Counted from the first letter of the stretch, positions 7,059-17,064 are shown. The stretch: 64,000 nt of DNA from Flavobacterium sp. MC2016-06 (GCF_009711165.2 NZ_WMID02000013.1:1-64000), one strand, 5' to 3'. The notes: generated from the sequence alone by a model not told the origin. Translations and numbers: made by a program.

Positions 7059-9821
7059 TTATATTTTTTCCTCAAACGGAATATTGATATCAAAGATTTC
7101 ATTTAACAGCAAAACCATCTCATTTAAATAACTGTTTAAGATTTCTGATGTAACTATACTATCTAGCTCTTTGTCTTCTTTGAATCCAAAAGGCAGGAAA
7201 CCAGCCTTTAAGTTTTTGAACGAAATAATCCCTGCTTCTATCGGAATTTCCTTTGCTTCATTTTGAAACATAAAGACGTAGGCTAAAACCTGAATGATTT
7301 TATCGTTTTTAAGCTCCTGTGTCAATCCATTCCATGATTTGAGAACCATACTTGCTTTTTCAACTTTTCCTGTCTTATAATCGATAATTCGTATTTTACC
7401 GTTTCTAAGTTCTATTCTATCAACATTTCCTTTTATTAAAACTGGAAATGGCAAACTTGGATGATGCAGTTCTCGCTTAAATGTTTGCTCTAATGCAATA
7501 ATTTTAATCGCATCTCCATTTTTTACAGCATCCAATTCTATTCTCAAGAAATTGGAGACATTTCGTTTAGCGACTTCAAAAGCCAAAAGATTACGGCCTT
7601 TTTTTATTTCGCCTTCTTTATAAACTAATTTAAACTGTTTTAGAACTTCGTCATCCAGTAATTTAAAGCAATTTGAAATATTGTCCTCTGAAATAAACTT
7701 ATCTATGAAAGGCAGATATAAAGCTTTTAAAGTTTCGTGAATTATCGTTCCCAAGGTATTTAAAGCAATATTTTCTTCAACCTCTTCTACTTCTCGAATT
7801 CGAAGTATTTTTTGAAAATAAAACTCAATCGGATTTCGAATATAACTTGTCAAGGCCGATGGTGAAAAACCTGTTTCCGCAATTTCTTTCAAACGCTCCA
7901 TTACGGCTTCAGATTTCGGAATTACCATAGGCTGATAAGCTGTTGATGGTAAAACCGGATTATATATATCAAAAGTAAGATTGTGATTAGGCTTCTTCTC
8001 AACCTCTAACTGCGTAATAAAACGACTGCGTTCGCCAGCATCCAAACCATCATTTTCTGTATTATAAATCAAATAAATATTTTTGGCTCTTTGGAGTAAA
8101 TGATAAAAGTGATAGGTATAAATGGCATCTTTTTCTTTAAAAGTTGGCAATCCAAGCTCTTTCTTCACATCGTACGGAATAAAAGAGTTCTGAGATTTTC
8201 CTGCAGGAAATTTTCCTTCATTCATAGAAGTAACAATTACAGTATCAAAATCCAGAACACGACTTTCTAAAACTCCCATAATCTGCAATCCCCGCAAAGG
8301 TTCTCCTTCAAACGAAACTTCTGCTACATCTATAACCTGTTTATATATCGCATACAATGTGTCAATATTGTCTATGTGTTTGTGCTGCGAATAATAATTG
8401 ATCAACTTATTAATTACTTTAAAGACCGAGAAAACGAATGTTTTAGCAATTTTTTCCTCTTCATTATCATTGCTGAAATTTTCTTTAACTAAAAGTAATA
8501 ATGCTGAAATACTTTCTAAAACAGCCAAAGAACCATTCTCCCATTTTTGGAATAGAAGATTAAATAAATTTGATTGATTTGAACCAAGCTCAACAATTTT
8601 ATTATGTGTTATAAAAGTATAATTGTTCTCTTTAATAATCCTAACTAGATTACGTGTGCCTGCATAAGGCTCAATTAAAGGATGAGTCAAAACATCAAGC
8701 ACATCTTTATAATAAAAAACATAACTGCCTCCTTTACGAGAAAGAGCATTGGTATGCATTTTAAACAATTTCGCAATCAATATCTGAGATGGGTTATTTT
8801 TTCCAGAATATCCCATAGTAATGTTTAATGCTCCAACTGTAGATGGAAGGGCATATAAAATTGGCACCAATAGGTTTTCTTCACCAAGCACAATGGCAAC
8901 TTTGTCAAGCGATGCTGCAGGATTCTCATTAATGATATTTTCAATAATACTCCCCGCTAATTTTGCCTGCCCAATTGTTTTAGGAGTTCCAATTACCTGA
9001 ATGTTTTTAGATTGTGAAAAATCATCAACAATCCACTCAAAAGGATTTGATTTGTAATGTTTCCAACTCTCTTTAAAACGACGAACAAAAAGTCCGGCAT
9101 CGTGATAAGGGTCATTTAAAAAAGTCTGATCGACATCCCAATAAATTTTAGCTTGATCTAGAGCCAAAAGATGCTGCACAATTTTTTCTTCAGCGGCATT
9201 TAGAGCATTAAATCCAGCAAAGACAAAAGTCCTCTTTAAGATAGTGTTAGAAAAATGGTTTAAATTATTTACTGCTTCTCTATAAATTAGACCTTGATAT
9301 CCAATAGATTTATTCAGCAAGTGGTTGTATAAGGAATCATAATACAGAGGCAAAAGCTTCCAAAAATCAATATAGTTTTCTAGCAGTTGAGTTTTGTTCT
9401 CAACCTCAATTCCCCATTTCTTGATGTCTTCTATATCTTTTAAATAAGATAAAACATGCGATGGCTCTAATAAGTAGCGATCAATTTCATTAAAATCCTG
9501 TAAAAGTGTTTTTGCCCAATTAGCAAACAATTCAAATGATTGTTGGTTTTGTTTTTCTGTTATCGACAAATAAACTTCATAAAACTCAAACAAAAGTTCT
9601 ATTGAATCTACAGACCTTATTGATGCGACATCTTGTACAAAATCTTCAATACTAATTATTTCAGGGCTGAGGATAGTACTTTTGGTTTCATTTTTTAAAG
9701 CTTCAATTAAAAAAACTTTAGCTCTTTTATTCGGTAAAACAATAGTAATCTCTGCAAGATTTGAAGAATAATCTTGGATAACTAGAGTTGCAATTTTTTC
9801 AAGAAAAGAATGATTTACCAT
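7059..9821 (-). CDS. addB: AddB-like helicase/nuclease subunit (PD-(D/E)XK nuclease)
   Basis: The 920-residue protein is the likely partner of the UvrD-like nuclease-helicase at 12706-15864, in end processing for recombination. The N-terminal half resembles an inactivated helicase: EITIVLPNKRAKVF stands where Walker A would be. The C-terminus has the RecB-type nuclease: FSPSALTSYIRNPIEFYF, GTIIHETLKALY and catalytic DYKTGKVEKA. Only one cysteine is present in the whole protein, so the four-cysteine iron-sulfur staple of Bacillus AddB is absent. I chose the ATG at 9821. A longer TTG reading would start inside the porin terminator. The start codon lies in a perfect 16-bp palindrome. Confidence 0.85.
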   Translation of the reverse strand: MVNHSFLEKIATLVIQDYSSNLAEITIVLPNKRAKVFLIEALKNETKSTILSPEIISIEDFVQDVASIRSVDSIELLFEFYEVYLSITEKQNQQSFELFANWAKTLLQDFNEIDRYLLEPSHVLSYLKDIEDIKKWGIEVENKTQLLENYIDFWKLLPLYYDSLYNHLLNKSIGYQGLIYREAVNNLNHFSNTILKRTFVFAGFNALNAAEEKIVQHLLALDQAKIYWDVDQTFLNDPYHDAGLFVRRFKESWKHYKSNPFEWIVDDFSQSKNIQVIGTPKTIGQAKLAGSIIENIINENPAASLDKVAIVLGEENLLVPILYALPSTVGALNITMGYSGKNNPSQILIAKLFKMHTNALSRKGGSYVFYYKDVLDVLTHPLIEPYAGTRNLVRIIKENNYTFITHNKIVELGSNQSNLFNLLFQKWENGSLAVLESISALLLLVKENFSNDNEEEKIAKTFVFSVFKVINKLINYYSQHKHIDNIDTLYAIYKQVIDVAEVSFEGEPLRGLQIMGVLESRVLDFDTVIVTSMNEGKFPAGKSQNSFIPYDVKKELGLPTFKEKDAIYTYHFYHLLQRAKNIYLIYNTENDGLDAGERSRFITQLEVEKKPNHNLTFDIYNPVLPSTAYQPMVIPKSEAVMERLKEIAETGFSPSALTSYIRNPIEFYFQKILRIREVEEVEENIALNTLGTIIHETLKALYLPFIDKFISEDNISNCFKLLDDEVLKQFKLVYKEGEIKKGRNLLAFEVAKRNVSNFLRIELDAVKNGDAIKIIALEQTFKRELHHPSLPFPVLIKGNVDRIELRNGKIRIIDYKTGKVEKASMVLKSWNGLTQELKNDKIIQVLAYVFMFQNEAKEIPIEAGIISFKNLKAGFLPFGFKEDKELDSIVTSEILNSYLNEMVLLLNEIFDINIPFEEKI

Positions 9822-9829
9822 ATGGTAAA
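9814..9829. promoter_or_regulatory. Perfect palindrome across the addB start codon
   Basis: TTTACCATATGGTAAA is a perfect 16-bp palindrome containing the addB ATG. The reverse-strand string TATTTTTACCATA immediately before the ATG is repeated upstream of addA (near 15880-15895) and resembles a -7 element (TAnnTTTN). It could be a promoter giving a nearly leaderless mRNA, or an operator. Confidence 0.4.
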
Positions 9830-9835
9830 AATAAA

Positions 9836-9866
9836 AAAAGCCATTCAATTAAGAATGGCTTTTAGA
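9836..9866 (-). terminator. Terminator of the OmpA-family porin gene
   Basis: Perfect 11-bp stem AAAAGCCATTC/GAATGGCTTTT (9836-9846 with 9853-9863), 6-base loop, with an A-rich run on the left that is the U-tract of the reverse-strand transcript. Confidence 0.9.
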
Positions 9867-9884
9867 TTTTATTTAGAAAGTAAA

Positions 9885-11327
9885 TTAGATTTTACCTTGG
9901 TATTTAGAACCAATGTGTCTAATTTCTGTTCTTCTGTTTTGTGCTTTACCTGCAGCAGTTTTATTACTTGCAACTGGTTGAGAAGCTCCAAATCCTTTAG
10001 ACTCTAAGTTTTCTGGATTAACACCTCTTTCAATTAAAGCATTCATTACAGCAGCAGCTCTTTCTTCAGAAAGTTTTTGATTGATTTTATCAGAACCTGT
10101 ACTATCTGTGTGTCCTTCAATAGAGAATTTCGCGTTTGGATAGTTTTTAAGGATTTCTTTGATAGCATCTAATCTAGCTGGAGTTTCTTTGTCTCCTGTT
10201 TTGAAAGTAGCTTTTCCTGAGTTAAAGTAAACTGCTCTTGCTTGAACTTTAAGATCTTCTAAAGCCTCAGAAGTTACTTCTGGACAACCTCTATTACTAG
10301 CAGGACCGTAAACTGTAGGACAATCATCATCTTTATCTGCAACACCATCTTTATCAGCGTCTAAGAAAGGACAACCACCATTTTCTCTAGGACCAGCAAC
10401 TGTAGGACATTTGTCATCTTTATCAGCAATACCGTCTCCGTCTGTATCAGGACATCCTTTTAAAGCAGCTAAACCAGCAACATCTGGACAAGCATCATCT
10501 TTATCAGCAATTCCGTCTCCGTCTGTATCAGGACATCCGTTTAATGCAGCTAAACCAAAAACATCTGGACAAGCATCACTAGCGTCAACGATTCCGTCTC
10601 CGTCAGTATCAGGACATCCATTGAATTGTTTTAAACCAGCAACATCTGGACAAGCATCATCTTTGTCATAGATTCCATCACCGTCAGTATCTTTACCTCC
10701 AAATTTGAAAACAAGACCAGCAGTGTGTTGGAATACTGAACGATCTCCAGCTCCATCAGCAACAGCCCATTTGTATTTAGTAGCTAATTCTAAACCAATA
10801 GCATCAGTAAACCAAAAAGTTATACCTGCACCTGGATTAACTGTACCGAAACTCTCGTCACCGAAGAAAGTATAACCTCCTCCAACTGTTAACGAAGGAT
10901 CAATTACTTTAGATTTGATTAAATCTTTGAAGCTATATTTAATAACAGCATCAATTCCGTAATACATTAAATCACCAGGATTAGTTACAACATTCCCTCT
11001 GCTATCATGACCTGGAGCAGTTGGATCAAAAGTTACTAATTTATCAATTTTGTTTACAGAACCTTGTAAACCAACTGAGAAACCACTTCCTACATATTTA
11101 GATACACCAATGTAAGATAAAGACGGAAGAATGTTCCAATTGTCTTTTACAGCGAATGGCTGTGAAAAGTGTTGATCAAAGAAACCACTTCCTGAACCAG
11201 AACTAGTTCTAGTATCAACGGCATTAACTCCAAAAGAGATAGCCCATGGATTGTTACTGTCTTGTGCATGAGAAGTTAAACCCATCACCATCATCACAGC
11301 AACTAAAAGTTTGTTAAGATGTTTCAT
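9885..11327 (-). CDS. OmpA-family outer-membrane protein with TSP type-3 repeats
   Basis: This outer-membrane protein probably anchors the envelope to peptidoglycan. In order, the 480 residues are: a signal peptide (1-21, ending SHAQ), a beta-barrel region (about 25-210), five calcium-binding thrombospondin type-3 repeats (213-349, DTDGDGIxDxxDxCP), and an OmpA C-terminal domain (366-470) with the peptidoglycan-binding residues D408 (HTDSTG) and R423 (SEERAAAV). The gene has its own very good promoter and a strong terminator, so it is monocistronic and probably abundant. It separates addB from kbl and addA. Confidence 0.93.
   Translation of the reverse strand: MKHLNKLLVAVMMVMGLTSHAQDSNNPWAISFGVNAVDTRTSSGSGSGFFDQHFSQPFAVKDNWNILPSLSYIGVSKYVGSGFSVGLQGSVNKIDKLVTFDPTAPGHDSRGNVVTNPGDLMYYGIDAVIKYSFKDLIKSKVIDPSLTVGGGYTFFGDESFGTVNPGAGITFWFTDAIGLELATKYKWAVADGAGDRSVFQHTAGLVFKFGGKDTDGDGIYDKDDACPDVAGLKQFNGCPDTDGDGIVDASDACPDVFGLAALNGCPDTDGDGIADKDDACPDVAGLAALKGCPDTDGDGIADKDDKCPTVAGPRENGGCPFLDADKDGVADKDDDCPTVYGPASNRGCPEVTSEALEDLKVQARAVYFNSGKATFKTGDKETPARLDAIKEILKNYPNAKFSIEGHTDSTGSDKINQKLSEERAAAVMNALIERGVNPENLESKGFGASQPVASNKTAAGKAQNRRTEIRHIGSKYQGKI
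10281..10691 (-). repeat. Tandem 81-bp repeats encoding TSP3 units
   Basis: Within the porin gene, four consecutive units repeat every 27 codons (81 bp) with nearly identical DNA, followed by a more diverged unit. Each encodes DTDGDGI...CP. Near-identity at DNA level implies recent duplication or gene conversion, so copy number may vary between strains. Confidence 0.85.
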
Positions 11328-11364
11328 ACTTAATTTTTTTAATTACAATTTAGTTAATTACAAG

Positions 11365-11396
11365 CAAAAGTAACACCAAATTTTTTAAATACAAAA
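11365..11396 (-). promoter_or_regulatory. Strong Bacteroidota promoter of the porin gene
   Basis: On the reverse strand TTTTG (11396-11392), a 19-base spacer and TACTTTTG (11372-11365). This is a full match to TTTG-N19-TAnnTTTG, giving a leader of about 30 bases before the ATG at 11327. Confidence 0.8.
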
Positions 11397-11440
11397 CTAA
11401 ATGTTAAAAAAAACCTACAAAAATTTAGCTAAAGTGGTAA

Positions 11441-12634
11441 TTATATAACTTTTAACAATTCTCCGACAACTTCAAAAGCGGCTATCGCTCTGTCCAAGTG
11501 CTCTTTAGTATGGGCTGCTGAAAGTTGTACTCTAATTCTTGCTTTTTCTTTCGGAACAACCGGAAAAAAGAACCCAATTACATAAATTCCATGTTTCAAA
11601 AGTTCGTTTGCCATATTTTGAGATAATTTTGCATCATACAGCATAACCGGCACAATTGCAGAATCTCCATCTATGATATCAAAACCTGCTTTCTTCATCC
11701 CTTGTTTAAAATAATTAGTATTCCATTCTAATTGATCTCTTAGGGTAGTATCTTTTTCTAATAATTCAAAAACTTTAATAGAAGCACCAACAATTGCAGG
11801 CGCAAGTGAGTTTGAAAACAAATAGGGTCTTGAACGCTGACGCAGCAACTCGATAATTTCCTTTTTTGCGGTTGTATAACCTCCCATAGCTCCACCCAAG
11901 GCTTTTCCTAAAGTACCTGTTATAATATCAACTCTTCCCATTACACCTTTTGCTTCAAGTGTACCCTTACCAGTTGCACCAATAAATCCAGCAGCATGAC
12001 ACTCATCTACCATCACCATTGCATCGTATTTATCTGCTAAGTCACAAATCTTATCTAAAGGAGCCACAAGACCATCCATAGAGAAAACTCCATCGGTAAC
12101 AATTAGTTTAAAACGAGTTCCTGCTTCTGTTGCTTTAATTAGCTGTTGCTCTAAATCCTCCATATTACTATTTTCATAACGGTAACGAGCTGCTTTACAT
12201 AAACGAACTCCATCTATAATAGAAGCATGATTTAAACTATCTGAAATAATAGCATCATTTTCTCCTAATAAGGGCTCAAAAACACCTCCATTTGCATCAA
12301 AAGCTGCTGCGTAAAGAATTGTATCTTCAGTACCATAAAAATCAGCAATTTTTTTCTCTAATGTTTTGTGAATATCTTGCGTACCACAGATAAAACGCAC
12401 TGATGACATTCCGAAACCATGCGTATCCATAGCATCTTTTGCCGCCTGAACTACCTCAGGATGCGAAGAAAGTCCTAAATAATTATTCGCACAGAAGTTT
12501 AAAACTGTTTCGCCAGTTGAAATTGTAATCTCAGCACCTTGCGCAGAAGTTATAATACGTTCTTTTTTGAAAATTCCATTTTCTTCAATCGTCTGCAGCT
12601 CACTTTGCAGATGTTCTTTAATTTTTCCGTACAT
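11441..12634 (-). CDS. kbl: Glycine C-acetyltransferase (2-amino-3-ketobutyrate CoA ligase)
   Basis: PLP enzyme of the alpha-oxoamine synthase family that cleaves 2-amino-3-oxobutanoate with CoA to glycine and acetyl-CoA in threonine breakdown. The 397 residues match Kbl in length. Visible hallmarks are [10 protein letters not shown] (46-55), the H/D pair DECHAAGF (D210, H213) and the PLP lysine K244 in [15 protein letters not shown]. Closely related KBL/BioF enzymes share the fold, but the motif set and length fit Kbl. No threonine dehydrogenase gene is adjacent. Confidence 0.93.
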   Translation of the reverse strand: MYGKIKEHLQSELQTIEENGIFKKERIITSAQGAEITISTGETVLNFCANNYLGLSSHPEVVQAAKDAMDTHGFGMSSVRFICGTQDIHKTLEKKIADFYGTEDTILYAAAFDANGGVFEPLLGENDAIISDSLNHASIIDGVRLCKAARYRYENSNMEDLEQQLIKATEAGTRFKLIVTDGVFSMDGLVAPLDKICDLADKYDAMVMVDECHAAGFIGATGKGTLEAKGVMGRVDIITGTLGKALGGAMGGYTTAKKEIIELLRQRSRPYLFSNSLAPAIVGASIKVFELLEKDTTLRDQLEWNTNYFKQGMKKAGFDIIDGDSAIVPVMLYDAKLSQNMANELLKHGIYVIGFFFPVVPKEKARIRVQLSAAHTKEHLDRAIAAFEVVGELLKVI

Positions 12635-12705
12635 TTTTATATATTTAAAAAGTTAAATATTAACAGTTTAACCACCGTTAACCTTTTAACATCTGATTAA
12701 TTTCA

Positions 12706-15700
12706 TCACAAATTTACCACTTCAATATCTGTTCCTATATACACCAAAGCTTTTTTTAACACTTTGTATCCCAAATCTTCAATAGCATCTTGGTATTCTT
12801 GAATTTGCTGTTTGTATTTTGGATTTATTGCACCCGTTTTATAATCTAAAAGATAGGCTTCTTTATTTTGAGCCAATACAAGTCGGTCTGGCTTTATAAT
12901 TTTACCTTCTTTTTGAATAATAGTCTGTTCGTTTAAAATAGTATAATTTCCATTAAAACAAATTTCTAATTCAGGATGATTTACAATTTCACGCAGTGTT
13001 TTTAAAACTATTTCAACTTGATCAAATGTAATTAAACCATTTTCCAGCGCTTTTGTAACAGCCAAATCAACATCTGATTTATCTTTTATGAAAGCCAGAA
13101 TTTCATGAACAACATTACCATAAGAAATTGCCTCTTGTTGATGCGTTCCCCACATTAAAGCTTCTCGTTGAGCAATTTTTATATTTTTAGGATTTAATAC
13201 TTCAGAAACAATTGGAATTGTTTTTACTAAATCCAATTTTTCTACCAGCATAGAAAGACGAACTTTATTCCCAAATTCATATTCTAGTTTTTCAGAATCA
13301 TAAATTCCTTTCTGAATCAGGTATTTAATAAAGAAAGAAGCCATGTTATTAGGCAACTCGCCATCTTTCCTCTCTTTCAATGATTGAGAAATAATATATA
13401 ACTGTTCTTCTGCACGAGTTAACGCTACATACAAAACATTAATATTATCTAGAAGCTCTTCTTGTTTTTTTAAATTAAAAACCGCCAATGCACTTTCTCC
13501 AAAACCTTCAACAGCACTACTATTATCAATTAAAGCTTTAGGAACATCTAAATCTGCCTCTTCAGTATCAAGCCATAATTTGTCTTTTGGCTTTCTATTA
13601 TAATCTTCTTCTGCAAAAGGCATAATAACTACAGGAAATTCTAAACCTTTAGATTTATGAATTGTCATAATCCTCACTGCATTATTTCCTTCTGGTGATG
13701 GAATACTGAATTTTTCTGAATTCTTATCCCAGAAGATTAAAAAATCTGCAACTCCTGCTTGATTTCTAATGTCTCGTTCTAAAACTATATCTAGAAAAAA
13801 CTGAACGTAGGCATTTCCTTCTGAAGGGAGAACAAATTTTGAGATTATAATTTCTACTGCTTCATACAACGATTTTTTACGAACATTTTCAAACGAGAGA
13901 GAGACATCAAAACTCAAAAGCCATTTTTCAAAATCATTTTCTTTTTTTTGCGCCATTCCTTGCGCAATAAAATCATGAATTGGCATTTCGACTTCTTTAT
14001 TGACGGCCAAAAAATGCAAGAAATTAGCTTTTGATTCTAAATCGGCATTATTATTTAAGTATTTAAGCAAATGAACAATCAAGCGAACTTCTGTTGCATT
14101 CTGAATCATCAATGTTTCTGATGACAACAGAGGAATACTCTGTTCTGTCAAATAATTAGCAACTGCAATTCCCTGATCTCTTTTTCGAGTTAAAATTACA
14201 ATATCACGATATTGAAAACCTTCTCGAATCACCTTTTGAATTGTATTTAGTGTAGCCAAAACATACAAATCAGATTTTTCTACTACTTCTTCTTCATCTG
14301 CAAAATCATTTTTTTCAATTATTGGAAGAAAAGAAATATTGACATAACCGCCTTTTTTTGAATTTGCTTTTTGAAAACTATGATTTTCATATAAATCCTT
14401 ATAATCTTCGTTTGTAAATTCGGTCGAAATCAATTTAAAAAAAGCATTATTAAAATCAATTACTTCGCTGTAACTTCTATAATTTGTATCTAAATGTTCA
14501 ACATTTTTTTTATGATTGAAAAAAGAATTCTCTTCCTTTCCTAATTCAATAAATTGCTCAGCTTTTCCTCCTCTCCATCGATAAATGGATTGTTTTGGAT
14601 CACCCACAATCATCAAAGTTCCTTTATTTCCAAAATCATCTTGTCCAGAAAGAGAATTATGAATCAGAGGAATCAGATTCTGCCATTGCATTTCTGAAGT
14701 ATCCTGAAACTCATCGATAAAAAAATGACGGTAATGCTCTCCTAAACGCTCATAAATAAATGGCGCGGGTTGATTTTGAATTTCACGATGAATAATTGCA
14801 TTAAATTCAGAAATAGATAATACATTTTGTTCTGACTGGATTTTTGCCAATTCATTACTTACTGTATTTAGAAGTGAAAGCGGTGTTATATTTTTCAGGA
14901 AAGCTTTATAGAAATCTCTTTTCTCAAAGTTTTTATAAATCTTATCTAATATCTGAAGCAATTCAGGAATTATATTTTCGATTAAAGCACGATCTTTAGC
15001 TGTCTTATTAATCGCAATATCATCAAACTCATGAAAAGTTTTATTTCTTGGATTAAATTTTCCATCACGAATGCTTTCTAAATGATTTGGAAAAGTTCCT
15101 CTTGAAAATGATTTTAAATCAATTCCATTTTTATCAATTAAAGAAAGTGCTTCCGAAGATAACTCTTCATTTGCTGCTTCGAGCTCTTTACAAAGCACTT
15201 GCATTTTCTTTTTTATCGCAACAAATTCTTCGATAGATTTATCTTGAAAATGCGAAATCTCATTTCTATTGTTTTCATTTAAAACTAACCTTCCCGTTTC
15301 GAGAATCTCACGCGAAACATCCCAACTTTTATCATCGTCGGTTTTTTCCATCGTAAAATCTATCAACAATTTTGTCAGCGTTTCATCTTGACCTGCTTGT
15401 GCAATAATTGCATCTACGGCTTCTACCAATAAATTTTCGGTATCTAAAGTGACTTCAAAAGTCATCGGTAAATTTAAATCATGCGCAAAGGCACGAATCA
15501 CTTTATGTGTAAACTTATCGATAGTAGAAATATCAAAAGCCGCATAATTATGAATAAGATGCTTTATAATATTTTGAGATTTTGTTTTAATTTTAATGAT
15601 CGAAAGTCCTGTTTCTCGAGACAAATCCTCCATTAAATCAGATGCTTTTGCAGAAGGTGCATCTTTTGTAAATTCAGACAAACTCCCTACAATACGGCTT

Positions 15701-15864
15701 TTCATTTCATGAACCGCTTTATTGGTAAAGGTTATCGCTAAAATATTACGATAGGCATCATTTTTTGGTGATGATAGAATAATTTTAAGATATTCTTTAA
15801 CCAAAGTATACGTCTTTCCTGAACCTGCGGAAGCATCATAAATGGAAAAAGACGGACTTTGCAT
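12706..15864 (-). CDS. addA: AddA-like UvrD-type helicase with C-terminal nuclease
   Basis: The 1052-residue protein is a double-strand-end processing helicase-nuclease. SF1 motifs appear in order: Walker A DASAGSGKTYTL (near 9-20), Ia AITFTNKAVHEM, II FFIDEFQDTSEMQ, III VGDPKQSIYRWRGG, IV DTNYRSYSEV, V TIHKSKGLEFPVV and VI NVLYVALTRAEEQLY. The C-terminus has a RecB-family nuclease ending with the catalytic DYKTG. Gene length is somewhat below typical Bacillus AddA. It starts at an ATG at 15864, with the same TATTTTTACCATA string upstream as addB. It belongs with addB functionally although the porin gene and kbl lie between them. Confidence 0.9.
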   Translation of the reverse strand: MQSPSFSIYDASAGSGKTYTLVKEYLKIILSSPKNDAYRNILAITFTNKAVHEMKSRIVGSLSEFTKDAPSAKASDLMEDLSRETGLSIIKIKTKSQNIIKHLIHNYAAFDISTIDKFTHKVIRAFAHDLNLPMTFEVTLDTENLLVEAVDAIIAQAGQDETLTKLLIDFTMEKTDDDKSWDVSREILETGRLVLNENNRNEISHFQDKSIEEFVAIKKKMQVLCKELEAANEELSSEALSLIDKNGIDLKSFSRGTFPNHLESIRDGKFNPRNKTFHEFDDIAINKTAKDRALIENIIPELLQILDKIYKNFEKRDFYKAFLKNITPLSLLNTVSNELAKIQSEQNVLSISEFNAIIHREIQNQPAPFIYERLGEHYRHFFIDEFQDTSEMQWQNLIPLIHNSLSGQDDFGNKGTLMIVGDPKQSIYRWRGGKAEQFIELGKEENSFFNHKKNVEHLDTNYRSYSEVIDFNNAFFKLISTEFTNEDYKDLYENHSFQKANSKKGGYVNISFLPIIEKNDFADEEEVVEKSDLYVLATLNTIQKVIREGFQYRDIVILTRKRDQGIAVANYLTEQSIPLLSSETLMIQNATEVRLIVHLLKYLNNNADLESKANFLHFLAVNKEVEMPIHDFIAQGMAQKKENDFEKWLLSFDVSLSFENVRKKSLYEAVEIIISKFVLPSEGNAYVQFFLDIVLERDIRNQAGVADFLIFWDKNSEKFSIPSPEGNNAVRIMTIHKSKGLEFPVVIMPFAEEDYNRKPKDKLWLDTEEADLDVPKALIDNSSAVEGFGESALAVFNLKKQEELLDNINVLYVALTRAEEQLYIISQSLKERKDGELPNNMASFFIKYLIQKGIYDSEKLEYEFGNKVRLSMLVEKLDLVKTIPIVSEVLNPKNIKIAQREALMWGTHQQEAISYGNVVHEILAFIKDKSDVDLAVTKALENGLITFDQVEIVLKTLREIVNHPELEICFNGNYTILNEQTIIQKEGKIIKPDRLVLAQNKEAYLLDYKTGAINPKYKQQIQEYQDAIEDLGYKVLKKALVYIGTDIEVVNL

Positions 15865-15949
15865 AGGTTAGGTTTTTCGTATGGTAAAAATAGTATTTCT
15901 AAAACACTATTAATTACAAAACCAAAAAATTCTAATAAACAAAGGAAGT

Positions 15950-16546
15950 TTAGTGCTTAGGGAATACTCTTTTATTAAAAACAAGTAAGATTCCAACTCC
16001 TGTAGAAATAGCCATATCTGCTACATTAAAAATAGCATTGAAGAACATAAAATGTTTTCCTCCAAAAAACGGAAGCCAAGTAGGAAGATTACCTTCCCAA
16101 ATAGGGAAATAAAACATATCGACAACTAAACCATGAAACCATGTTCCGTAGGGAGCCGGTGAAAAAATAGTAGCAAGATTATGTTCGCTTCCATCAAAAA
16201 TAACTCCGTAAAATACAGAATCAATTATATTTCCTGCTGCTCCAGCAAAAATTAAAGCAATTGCAACGATTAAATAAGAAGACTGACGCTTTTTTACAGA
16301 GTCTGACAACCAATAACCAATTCCAAAAACGGCGAAGATTCTAAAAACTGTCAAAATCAACTTTCCATATTCGCCAGGAATTTTTGTTCCCCAAGCCATT
16401 CCTTCATTTTCAATAAAATGAATTTTAAACCAATTGAAAACTGGAAATTCATCACCTAACATAAAGTTTGTCTTTACATAGATTTTTGATAGCTGGTCAA
16501 CAATTAAAACTAGAAATATAAGGAAATACGCTTTTCGTAATGACAT
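15950..16546 (-). CDS. lspA: Lipoprotein signal peptidase (signal peptidase II)
   Basis: Inner-membrane aspartyl protease that removes the signal peptide of lipoproteins. The 198 residues show four hydrophobic segments and the conserved blocks VDQLSK (16-21), NEGMAWG, GAAGNIIDS, VVDMFYFP with catalytic D143 and FNVADMAIS with catalytic D177. It is longer than proteobacterial LspA because of an insertion before D143, as is usual in Bacteroidota. A TATTTTTG element (complement of 16566-16573) about 20 bases upstream suggests its own promoter. In relatives lspA follows a TraR/DksA gene and ileS; here Roadblock module B lies between. Confidence 0.93.
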   Translation of the reverse strand: MSLRKAYFLIFLVLIVDQLSKIYVKTNFMLGDEFPVFNWFKIHFIENEGMAWGTKIPGEYGKLILTVFRIFAVFGIGYWLSDSVKKRQSSYLIVAIALIFAGAAGNIIDSVFYGVIFDGSEHNLATIFSPAPYGTWFHGLVVDMFYFPIWEGNLPTWLPFFGGKHFMFFNAIFNVADMAISTGVGILLVFNKRVFPKH

Positions 16547-16582
16547 TTTGTGATTTTTTGATGCGCAAAAATAACAATTAAA

Positions 16583-16612
16583 TCAAAAAAAACGCTCCTT
16601 AAGGAGCGTTAA
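16583..16612 (-). terminator. Terminator after the 71-residue basic protein gene
   Basis: Perfect 20-base palindrome AACGCTCCTTAAGGAGCGTT (16591-16610) with an 8-A run to its left, which is the U-tract for reverse-strand transcription. Confidence 0.82.
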
Positions 16613-16668
16613 TTCTTTTCTAATAAATCTAAATAGTCTCTGTTTATGATTCTATCGAGCTGTAAAGC

Positions 16669-16884
16669 TTATTTTTTGACTACTGGTGCCGCAGGAGTTT
16701 TTGGACTATCAGTAAAAAAATCAGAAATAGATTTAAAGATTCCTTTTCCTTCTTTTCCAGCCGCTGCTTTCTTAGCTTCACCTTTTTTAAGATCAGCTTT
16801 AAACTTTAGACGCACCTTCTCAAACTCTTTCATTCTATGCTCAACATCAGAGTTTACTTCTTTGAATTTCAATACTTTAGCCAT
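16669..16884 (-). CDS. Small basic protein divergent from Roadblock module B (71 aa)
   Basis: A 71-residue, lysine- and alanine-rich soluble protein. The first half (about 10-40) is a likely amphipathic helix (VEHRMKEFEKVRLKFKADL), then a GKGIFKSISDFF segment, then a flexible Pro/Ala tail. There is no signal peptide. It is divergent from the first Roadblock gene of module B with about 180 bases between them. The same arrangement and a similar K-G-x-F-K-x-I segment occur beside module A. I do not recognise a named family. It may be a Roadblock partner (inference). Confidence 0.7.
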   Translation of the reverse strand: MAKVLKFKEVNSDVEHRMKEFEKVRLKFKADLKKGEAKKAAAGKEGKGIFKSISDFFTDSPKTPAAPVVKK

Positions 16885-17064
16885 TTTGTAAGTGTTTTAT
16901 AGTAAATAATTAAAATAATTACTGATTTGGTACTACAATGATACATAATTTAATTTATATTTGTTAAAGAAAATTAACAGTTGTTTAGACGAAAAGTCAT
17001 AAATTTCTAAAACCAAACTCCGAAATGAACCAATTTTAACAATTTCCCAAAAATCTTACAAATC

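Noticed and set aside
10411..10671. Repetitive 86-codon forward-strand frame inside the porin gene
   Set aside because: It is the complement of the TSP3 repeats; its period equals that of the repeats in the real gene.
10281..10691. Possible CRISPR array because of regular 81-bp spacing
   Set aside because: The repeats encode TSP3 domains in frame, have no unique spacers between short repeats, and no cas genes are present.
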